Shown here one piece after another: positions 54,570 to 64,000 of a DNA stretch of 64,000 nt. Position numbers and translations under genes: made by a program. The stretch comes from Trichoplax adhaerens. Lineage: Eukaryota > Placozoa > Uniplacotomia > Trichoplacea > Trichoplacidae. Under the pieces are notes generated by a model. The model did not search any database, was not told the DNA's origin, and saw only the letters and a list, made by a program, of their open reading frames with translations. Each line of letters opens with the position of its first letter. Within the stretch, counting starts at the first letter, position 1. The DNA is taken from positions 750,157-814,156 of the forward strand of contig NW_002060956.1 of the NCBI RefSeq assembly GCF_000150275.1. Reading direction: 5' to 3'.

Positions 54570-55026
54570 AGAAAGCGATTCCTTTCCTTCATTTCTTCTT
54601 GATCATCAGCTTTAATGAATCAGCAGTGGCATTGCATGCATTCCTGTAATTGTCGTAGCCTAGTTGATTTCATTTCCAAGTGCATCGTTGCATGAAGACA
54701 GACTAGTAGAAAGCGATTCCTTTCCTTCATTTCTTCTTGATCAAGGTCACGAGAAACGTTGATCATCAGCTTTCATCAATCAGCAGTGGCATTGCATGCA
54801 TTCCTGTAATTGTCGTAGCCTAGTTGATTTCATTTCCAAGTGCATCGTTGCATGAAGATAGACTAGTAGAAAGCGATTCCTTTCCTTCATTTCTTCTTGA
54901 TCAAGGTCACGAGAAACGTTGATCATCAGCTTTCATCAATCAGCAGTGGCATTGCATGCATTCCTGTAATTGTCGTAGCCTTGTTGATTTCATTTCCAAG
55001 TGCATCGTTGCATGAAGACAGACTAG
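54570..55026. repeat. Three-copy tandem repeat of about 160 bp
   Basis: Copies start TAGAAAGCGATTCCTTTCC at 54570, 54707 and 54867 and end near 55026. Copies 2 and 3 are almost identical. Copy 1 lacks a 23-bp block (around AAGGTCACGAGAAACG) present in the others, giving 137 bp instead of 160. No open frame spans it. Confidence 0.93.
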
Positions 55027-55254
55027 ATGATTGTACTTACTTGTTGACCATCACGATAGAGTAGCATCATCAAGTTGAAAATTCATCATCCATAGGCAAG
55101 GTCTTAGCAAGGCTTGAAGAGCTTCATTTCCAAGCCAAGTATCGTAGTATGTGCAGTAATCGCTATTGCATCATCATCGCTCCAGATTCAGCAAGATAGT
55201 GTACTATACCGTAGAAAGCACTTGAAGATTCAATGTTGCACTTATGGCAAAGTA

Positions 55255-55862
55255 GCGATCTGTAGATAGATCCACCATCAGCCCACAGGATCCATTCTAC
55301 TCGTAGAGTCATTTTGGCCTTGACCAAAAGTACACTGAACAACTGTCGATACATCATCCAACCAGATCGATTCTATTCGTCCAGTAGAGAAACATTTTGC
55401 CTTGCGCCATAGTAAGGATCTGCAGCTGGATCATCCAATCAACACGATAGATTCCATTCTATGCTCGTGTTAGCAGAGTCATTTTGCCTTGTACCCAACT
55501 ACCAACTGGTAGATAGATCATCCAATCAACACGAGATAGATTCCATTCTAGACTCGTATCAGCTTTGTCATTTTGCCTTGTACCAAACTACCAACTGGTA
55601 GATAGATCATCCAATCAACACGAGATAGATTCCATTCTAGACTCGTATGAGCAGAGTCATTTTGCCTTGTACCAAACTACCAACTGGTAGATAGATCATC
55701 CAAACCGATCGATTCTATTAGCAGAGTCAGTTTGTCATTTTGCCTTGTATCCAACTAGCAACTAGTAGATAGATCATCCAATCAACACGATAGATTCCAT
55801 TCTAGACTCGTGTCAGCAGAGTCATTTTGCCTTGTACCAAACTAGCAACTAGTAGATAGACG
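55255..55862. repeat. Tandem repeat of about 88 bp, five good copies
   Basis: TAGATAGATCATCCA begins copies at 55510, 55599, 55688 and 55766, and a last partial copy at 55853. Spacing is 89, 89, 78 and 87 bp. Weaker relatives occur upstream, near 55264 and 55424. Each unit contains GATTCCATTCTA and GTCATTTTGCCTTGTA. It follows directly after the 160-bp array and shows a different sequence. Confidence 0.85.
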
Positions 55863-57450
55863 GTCTAATTGCATAGGACATCAAATTACAGTACTCCTAT
55901 TTTATTACGATTATGCAATTTCTCTTACTTGCAAGATGGCCTTGCAGACATCATGGTTGATGTCGAGCTATTTGAGGCACCATCATAAGTTGACTATGTT
56001 ATACCTTGAAAGATTCAAAACTGCCATGATCTACCCATAATAGTCGTGGACAAAAACAGCATTGTAGGATACATCCATTAGACTAGTGTAGATACCAAGA
56101 AGATCCTATATTGCTAGAGGTAGTGAGTAGATGCCTTGTGTAGACGTTGGAAATTGTCATGCAGATCATGATTTGCTTTCAGCATTAAGATTGAACATTG
56201 TAATGACATTTGAGCCAGAATAACTGCTGCAGAATACATCATCGGATTCAATATTGCCATCCTACTACTAGTATCCTTGAAACCACAGTATGAAGATAGC
56301 CATCATAGCTCATGTGAAAGTTTTCAGACTAGGTAGGTATTTTCCTATCAGCCACTAATCGATCGTTCATGCATTATTTCTACATGATATTCGTGTTTAC
56401 ATGCAGTAAGGAGTTTTAAAAATATTCCACAGTAATACCTTGCACACAAGCAGTCTATTGATTGATGACTACATCCTATTTTCAGGACACTACCCTAGTT
56501 TGCAGTGGAGTATCTACATATGGTAAAGAGTCTACAATTATTATTTTTCATACTCTAGACGTAGTCTTACCTTTCATACAATCACAACATAAGCAGCCTA
56601 TAGATGGATTTGAAAATCAATCTCTAAGGCCAATAATTGATGATTACCTCCTATTTCAGGACACACAATAATCCCTACCCTAGTTGGTTGTTGAGTAGTA
56701 TATACATTCAGTCAAGAGTCCATAATTATTATTATTTTTATACTCTACAATAATACCTTCCATGCAATCGCAACACAAGCAGTCTGTAGATGAATTGAAG
56801 ATGCAAAATCAATCTCTAGGATCAATGATCGACTGCTTGATATTTCATGACATAGTACATGGATCCCTCTATCCTAATTTGCAGTTGATGACGATAAAGA
56901 ATATGGACATGATTCCTACTGATTGGGCAAATGAGTTGTGGGGATAATAGGCTAGAATGGATAGGAAACGTGTCAAATGGCCTAATTCAAGGCGTTAATG
57001 TAACTAATGCCTATTCATTTGGATAGCATGACTGTTAAGCTTGTATCCGATATCCTAATCGCGTAGACATGATATAAGTCTAATGACAGCTCTGACTACC
57101 AGAAGGAATCTATGATCAATTGATTTGCCTTACCTGGTACCCTTTCATGAATGTTTAGCACAACATGAGAACCTTGTTAATAATTCGATTCGATACCATC
57201 ATGGATCAAGCATTGCCTCATTTGCCTGTGATGGCGCCATAATGAAAATGAAAGCCAAATTAACACGTGGACTAGTTGTTAATGGAATTTATTTTTAACT
57301 CTGCTCCCTTTAATTCTCCACTTTGGAGTTGTTATTAATCCAATGGACAAACAATATCCAACTTGTTAATTATTTATTTGCAAGAAGACTGTAGTAGATA
57401 ATGTAGATTGCTCTCATCGCTATCCATTTCATTCTAGGTGGCTGACAAGA
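55863..57450. other. Glycogenin upstream flank with degenerate repeats
   Basis: No gene was recognised. At about 56455-56935, three loosely related segments share GCAATC(A)CAACA(T/C)AAGCAG, CAATCTCTAGG and GGACAC/GACATA words at roughly 185-bp spacing. An acceptor-like CTAG lies at 57436, 15 bp before the glycogenin start codon, so a 5' untranslated exon may lie upstream. Confidence 0.4.
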
Positions 57451-60400
57451 ATGTCGGAAAAAAGAGAAGCATTTGTAACCCTTGCTACCAATGACAGCTA
57501 TGCTGTAGGTGCATTTGTCTTGGGAAATTCTCTTCGCAATGTTAAAACAACTCGCGAATTAGTGGTTTTAATCACCGATGAAGTTACCCATCATTACCGG
57601 TAAGTCTTTGATTTTGCATTGATATTTATTCATGTTTGCTTTATTACAAGCTCCATTGGTAGCGAAGCTCGTACTGTACGTATCTTTTGACCGAAATGAT
57701 GGAGGAGGATAACTTTGGTTTTTAATCCTCATCACGGCCTATTACTAATTCCATCAGTTTCTTTTTGTGCCACTACTTTTACTATGCATAGTACTACAAT
57801 GATAGAATAGAATAAAGCAGATCATGAAATGGGTCTTCATCTATACTTGCTGTTAATAATTCCTCCATCTATCGACCGATAATGCTGGTATAGAAGGAGA
57901 GAATAGTTCCTTCCTCAATGTCGTAACCAGTTCCTTTTAGTTATTGAGAAGGAAAGAACTAGCTTTCAAATTTTACTACTCGTCTACACAGTAGAATAGA
58001 ACTACAAACCTCTTGCCAATCGTTCATGGCGCTGAAATGCAAAAGGATTTATTTGCAATCGGAGTGTGTTAAAATAGTTTTCACTCGTTGAAAATTTCCA
58101 TCTGTATAGCATCAAGGTTATCCATCGATTCCAGCGTTGTGGGAAATGGTCTTCCCATATTCGTAACGTATAATTCAATGTAGATTACTATATAGAGCAT
58201 CAATCGATCGCTCTAATCCAAGGTCCTCCTCATATTATGGTATTGCTTAACATGACTACAAGGATCCATTTATCGTTTTAGCTATCATGATTAAATGATC
58301 ATCTCTGTGCGTAAAAGTACATGACAAATCTATTTCTTAGCAGCAATCGAGATACCTCTTGCTCTTTCCTTTCCTACCTAACCGATTAAAAGTTTGGGAT
58401 CAAGTCAAGTGAAATGGACTTGATCCAAAGTTTTCACCAAGGGTCAATTTAATTTTTTATGACATCAATTTCTATCTGGATTCTGTAAAGACCATGAATC
58501 ATTTCACTACGTTGATCAACATTTTTCTTCATCTTGATAGCCTTGAGGTTTCAATAATCATGGTATTCATTTTTGAAGACATTTTTTTATCTTCCTCATT
58601 TCTTTACCCTTTAAAAATTGATTTTCATTTTGAATTGAATGGTGAACTATTCCATTATACTGTAGATTGCAAGTTATAGCCGTCACAATCTAATTTTTTA
58701 GCATCATCTCCAAATCGAGTTCATAAACTTGGTTAGAGTACATGATAATCAATTAACACGAAATGGCCGCAACATGGGCAATCTAAATTTCAAGGTGTTA
58801 GATTAACAACTTGCAACAACATGCGATTCAATTTATCCGTGGTACATGTTCAACTTGCACCAAGTAGGATGAGGATAATACTCTATTTTATTGAAGAAGT
58901 TAGCAACGATGTGTATAATGTTATCCTTTTATTATTTATAGATTCGATGGCAAATTCAAAGCCAATTTTTACATTGTTTAGAGTAGTCAAAGTGTTATAA
59001 TCGAGTTTTAAACTTCACTTTATTATTTACTTAATATTCTAACCTATCTCCGAATATTAATTTTCCAATCAGACCATTCTGCCAAGATAATGATCGATTT
59101 GTATCACAATTTCTCCAAGGGTGATTTGAGTTGCTTTAACGATGGAATAGACTAGCTTAAGATGCTAGAAAGAATAATAAAAAGTCTTTCTGAAGCAATT
59201 GAACACCATCTCCCGAATGTGTTATGAATATTATGGCAAGTTTAATGGATTAGTAGAGTATGGACAAAGTTGCTTAGCATTACATCCACTTTATGATTAA
59301 AATCCTAAAGCATGATTGTGTAATAAATACGTTTATTAGTAAAGGACCCAAGTTAATAACTCGGCCTAGAGTGAATGCAGTGTTTATTTGAATTAAGTAC
59401 GAATGAAAAATATTCCCATTTCACGCTATGTTGTGATAGTAATCTTAACGTTATCATCGTAGGGAATCGAAAGCAATATTTTAGCGTTAGATTTTCCATG
59501 TACTGTATATCGAGCAAGAAAATGATGAAATTATGATTAATGTGGCCAAAAGTTCATACTCTACTTGTCGTACAGGTCCGTTCGATTACTGTACAATCAG
59601 TTAATGAATAATTCTACATGTTGATAAATTCAATTTAACGATCTACATTTTTATACTTTGCAAAATCTGACTTTCTAACCTTGATTGTGGTAACTGCGTC
59701 TTAGTTGATTCAATACTGTAGTAAACTTCGTAAAGGATCTGGTTTTAACCGATCACTTAAGAAAGTTCAGAAAGATCAATTCGATAGCTTAGCTTCTCGT
59801 TAATATGATACTTCAAAGAGAATGGAGAAATCGTCTTGAACGAGACAGTGGTAAAGGGAAATGGAAATTCTAGGTTATTCATCAATTTTAATTTTTCATT
59901 TTATCGACACATGAAGGAGATCCAATGTCCTTTGCTTTTTCTACTTCTATGCCATACAAATGTTGTCATTAATAATCCTCGTTAGAATATCCATTAATAA
60001 TTCCTTGACTTCATCTCCATAAGTAATGTCATTTTCTCTGCCTTTTTTAGTTTTCAGTCATCTACTACCCTTTTGCAATACGTAAGCTCATCCATCTTTT
60101 AACTTAACTATTACCATACTAAATGTTCTCCTTTTTCATTTAATTATTTACGCTATGCTTGACTACGGTTGTTCCTATTAAAATTGTAGATAGAAAGTCC
60201 ACAAAATTGACCTACTTAATATTTAATTGCATGATAAGACTGACAATAGTGAGATTATATTGTGCAATGTAATGGCCATAAGATCGATTGTGTTTCTTAC
60301 CCTTCCCTTTAATCCTATCTAGCAAAGTGGATGACTTATTATGCTGTTTCTTGTCAATTTTAAATAACTGGTTTAGAGTCTTTTGAACCGTGGGGAAAAT

Positions 60401-63400
60401 TAAGACTCCACTTTTTGACCTACCCACCAAACTTAAAGTTAAAAATGTTTTAATCTTATATCAATTATAATGGACATTATAGATTCAAAATAGCGACATG
60501 TACAGTATATATGGAGGTTGGATCAAATGAGAATTAAGCTATAATCTAGAATAAAGGATAAAAGGGTTACGGAAAATTCTAGGGTTGTTAGGGCAGCTAT
60601 TAGATTACGAATGATACTCTTACCCTTAACGATTAGCCATATAGGCTAGAAGAGAGAAAGTAAATAATCTTTATTAACTGTAACTGCTAATATAAATCGA
60701 AATTGTGTCTACAAACATGTAGACTGCTAGTCGAAATAGTAAATAAAAATTTTATCGGATAGTGGATAAAAAACCAAGAATCAACAATCTCATCTTCGTA
60801 ATGAGGATAAAATACTCTAATCTTTGACCGTCTACACAGTTTTAGGCATCGATAATTCCAAAATTTTATTTGATATTGGATAGAAGCTATTCATCAGTCA
60901 ATGAGTTGTAAATCCCATTAAAATAATTCATTCGAATAAAAGATCGAAAGAGTAATCGTCTATAGATATATAAACGTTAACTATTGGATAGAACCCCAAA
61001 AGCATTTCATGAGAGGTACTATAAAATCCGAACTGTAAATTATCTACCGTCATGTGGATATCAAATACATCCATATTTTCATGGAATATGATTTAGAAAT
61101 CACCGAATTATGGATCCCATAACAACAGTTTAAAATCACAAATGACTGCGCAGTTACCAACATGTAATAATCAGATTTTACTGAAATTTTCATACAATAT
61201 TGGATATAATCTGCAAGAATCGTAGTCTCCTTATTGCGATTGATGTAATAAAAGAAAGCTATCGTTACTAACAAACATGGGGATATTGAATTTATCGATA
61301 TTTCTTTAAAAATGGATGATTTTTGGATCATGTTATAATTAATGATAGAAAAAAATCCAAATTGTTGAACTGTCTAGACAGACACAACAATTAAAAATAG
61401 AACCTTACAAATCATGACTGTAGTTGAAAGTTGGAGCTCATTGAAAATATCTTGATGCAATAATCACCGGTGTATTTTTACTATAACAACAATTCTAACA
61501 ACCGTAATGGTGCACCCAAACTAAGCAGCTACTGAGATTAATTGCTATATTGTTAATTACTGTTAGGTATCGTTTACGCCATGTCTTTGATATTGTCAAG
61601 CTGGTTGATCCATTCGATAGTGGTGACGAGAAGCATTTACGCCTTTTGGGTAGGCCCGATTTAGGTATTACACTAACTAAATTGCATTGCTGGAGATTGA
61701 CTGAATTTAGCAAAGCTGTATTCCTGGATGCCGATACCTTGGTTATTGGAAATATTGATGATTTATTTACCCGCCCTGAATTATCTGCTGCGCCTGATGT
61801 CGGCTGGCCTGACTGCTTTAATTCTGGTGTTTTTGTATATAAGCCTTCCATGCAAACATATCAAACAATAGTAGCATTTGCTTTACAATTTGGCAGCTTT
61901 GATGGTAATATATATGTACAGTTTCTATAAAAGTAGACAACATAACGTTTGTTTTGTATATCTTCTTCGCGAGCATTATTAATTTTTGCTTGTACTTGGA
62001 TAGGTGGCGATCAAGGATTATTGAACGAATTCTTCAATACTTGGGCCACAAGCGATATTAACACCCATTTACCCTTTACTTATAATATGACAGCTACCTC
62101 AGCATATTGGTATGCACCGGCTTTGAACAGGTAGATATGGCCTTCGTATAAGAGTAGATGTTATTCCTCGATACATAATAATAGACTTTTGAGTTCTTTT
62201 TGGTAGCACAGTAGTGTAGACTACACGTAATAGTTTAACTTATCAATTCACATGATCTATAAAATTGAATATTAAATTCTTTAAATCATGATATTGTAGG
62301 AAAAGCAGTTCGTAACTGTGAGACGTAATTATGAATTGGATCATCTAGTAATTATAATTCAGCTATACTTAAGAAAACCGTTATGCGATTTATTAGGTCT
62401 TACCAGTATCTTTAGCAATTTAATGCTTCCTTGCACCGCTGAACAGATAAATCATACTGGAGTCGTGTTTTTTTTATTTGATCTTAGATACTAAGTGTAA
62501 ATTTACAATAAAAGATCAATCTAAAGCCTTTTTCTTTTCTACTTATCAATGTACACAAATAGTCGATAACAAAGATATGCATGGATTTATTGCTAGGTTC
62601 TCCAAGGATATAAAAGTGGTGCATTTTATTGGAGCCCTTAAGCCTTGGCATCACCTCTACAACAAAGATACTGGCCACTTAGACTTAAATGAAAAATTTC
62701 AAGAAGGACAGCAACCATTTCTTACGAATTATGTGCAACGTTGGTGGGAAATTTATACGGCTAGCGTTAATAAATTACCTTCTGAAGTAAGTATGCAGTC
62801 ACCAGTTGTGTTATTGAAGTATGATTTTAATCTACTTTATGTTAGATACTTACTTCTTATAGTGTTCTAAATAACATAAATCTTTGTATTTTGGTTTTAA
62901 TTTTGTCGTATCGACAGCTCAGAGATGAGCCAGAACGATCTTGGTCGCACCAAGTTACGCAAGATTCTACCGAAAGCATTGAATTAGATATGGCTGCCTT
63001 GAGCTATGCTAATATTCAGCGAAAGATGGAGGAGACCATGTTCCAAAGTCATCCATCGGCGTCATCTAGTAACATACCTTTACCTGCTCTGTCTTCCTTA
63101 AATAGTGGTACTGTACAAGATAGTTTTGGTTATGCTGCTATACAACAAAAAATGAATGAAACTATCTCACGAAGTGGTGTTCAATCAACCAAGAAAGAGA
63201 AAATATCAAGTCCATCCAAATTAATTAAATCAAACGTAAACGAGCCATCTACTTCAGATAAATCTACAACGAAAGTACCATCAGCCCACGATACTGATGC
63301 ACAATCTCTAGCGCCAAAAATAGGTCAGGATGCCACTACAAAATCATCATCGACAAAAACATCTACCTCGAATAAAGAAGCTAAAATATCCGCAAATAAA

Positions 63401-63418
63401 GGGACAAGTTCGCGGTAA
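57451..63418 (+). CDS. GYG1: Glycogenin (self-glucosylating glycogen primer), 5 exons
   Basis: Exons: 57451-57599, 61567-61904, 62004-62130, 62597-62786, 62918-63418. Phases join to 434 residues. The GT8 fold is clear: [19 protein letters not shown] at the N terminus, [20 protein letters not shown], the metal-binding DAD at 104-106, [36 protein letters not shown], then SAYWYAPAL where family members carry the acceptor Tyr, and [11 protein letters not shown]. Glycogenin glucosylates itself from UDP-glucose to make the primer that glycogen synthase extends. The last exon is a Ser/Thr/Lys-rich tail with two similar segments (about 291-310 and 335-352) sharing YAxIQxKMxET. I relate these to the C-terminal glycogen-synthase-binding helix of animal glycogenins. 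Intron 1 is 4 kb. I start at the ATG at 57451 because it gives the usual short N terminus. Confidence 0.97.
57600..61566 (+). other. Large intron 1 of glycogenin
   Basis: Donor GTAAGT at 57600 and acceptor TTAG before 61567 both agree with phase 2. Open frames inside (58494-58679 +, 60212-60430 -, 61050-61331 -) show no domain. No nested gene or mobile element was recognised. Confidence 0.7.
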
Positions 63419-64000
63419 ACTAGTGGCGTAAAAATGACTAAAGCATCGAAAATTTCTAAATAAATAAGAAATATTAAATGAGTGATAGTAATGCTGACTA
63501 ATTAAGAAAAGGAAAGGGTTTTTCATAAACAAAGATAGTTAAGATGTAAATTTAACTGTAATAACGTACTCTATATAAAGTTTTGTTCAACTCATTCGGA
63601 GTAAGGGTTAGTATATCGTTCAATTTCTGTGCACTTCACTAGATTTAAAATTAGCATCATATGATCGTAGTTGATATTATAGAGTTCGTTTTCGAATTCA
63701 GGTTCTCTGACGATTTCACTTGTACAATTTAGTTGAAAGTATTTAACTATTTATCGTGTTTTTCACTAAGGTCAAATTTGTTTCCAAACTATCCTAGACA
63801 GTGCTGTCGTGTTTTCATGAATGATCGCGTAGTAGAATGTAATAAAATATATATTTTTCTTCTCAAGTCACTTACAAGTTATCTACAGTTAGTGAAGTTA
63901 GTCCGTTGCTGTAGTTTACTATTCCTATACAGGATTGATTAGATAATCCTAGATTTGTCCAGATTTGGGGATTGACCACAACATGATAGGAGATCGATGG
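63419..64000. other. 3' flank of glycogenin
   Basis: AT-rich sequence to the window edge with short open frames only. Nothing was recognised. Confidence 0.5.

Noticed and set aside
61050-61331. 93-codon minus frame inside glycogenin intron 1
   Set aside because: AT-biased composition rich in Ile, Tyr and Ser without a domain; likely a chance frame.

Overview
The window reads as nuclear DNA of an early-branching animal. It is AT-rich, its genes have many short introns with GT/AG borders, and it carries animal-type genes: an SH2-containing inositol 5-phosphatase, TSC22-family proteins, H2AX with an SQEY tail, UBE2T and TMCO3. A placozoan (Trichoplax/Hoilungia type) is my best guess from compactness and gene content, but this is inference. 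Gene models were spliced by eye. In every multi-exon model the exon phases join without a break; all end in a stop codon except the SHIP-type gene, whose 3' end is open.

Layout: 1-3055, no recognised gene. 3056-12490 (-), SHIP-type phosphatase in at least 26 exons. 13487-14387, 135-bp tandem array. 17179-19052 (+) and 20348-22385 (-), two convergent TSC22-family paralogues. 22.4-25.4 kb, repeats rich in TACTGTAC/GTACAGTA plus a 3-copy array. 25777-26190 (-) H2AX and 26781-28173 (+) UBE2T, a divergent pair about 590 bp apart. 29.2-29.6 kb, palindrome-rich array just before 29784-37715 (+), an SMP-C2-C1 lipid-transfer/tether-like protein in 18 exons. 39758-40072 (-) ATP synthase coupling factor 6, divergent from 40519-43845 (+) homocysteine S-methyltransferase (13 exons, one of 16 nt). 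44689-48876 (-) TMCO3 cation/proton antiporter (10 exons). 48.9-57.4 kb, gene-poor with several tandem arrays. 57451-63418 (+) glycogenin (5 exons).

The genes do not form an operon. Themes that recur are genome maintenance (H2AX with the Fanconi E2 UBE2T), phosphoinositide and membrane-contact signalling (SHIP, SMP-C2-C1), cell-volume/ion control (TSC22 proteins with WNK-type RFxV/I motifs, TMCO3) and metabolism (F6, methyltransferase, glycogenin). The most notable observations are the H2AX/UBE2T head-to-head pair, the C1 domain on a C2CD2-like SMP protein, the inverted TSC22 pair with a 10-residue zipper repeat in one copy, and a duplicated candidate glycogen-synthase-binding motif in glycogenin.
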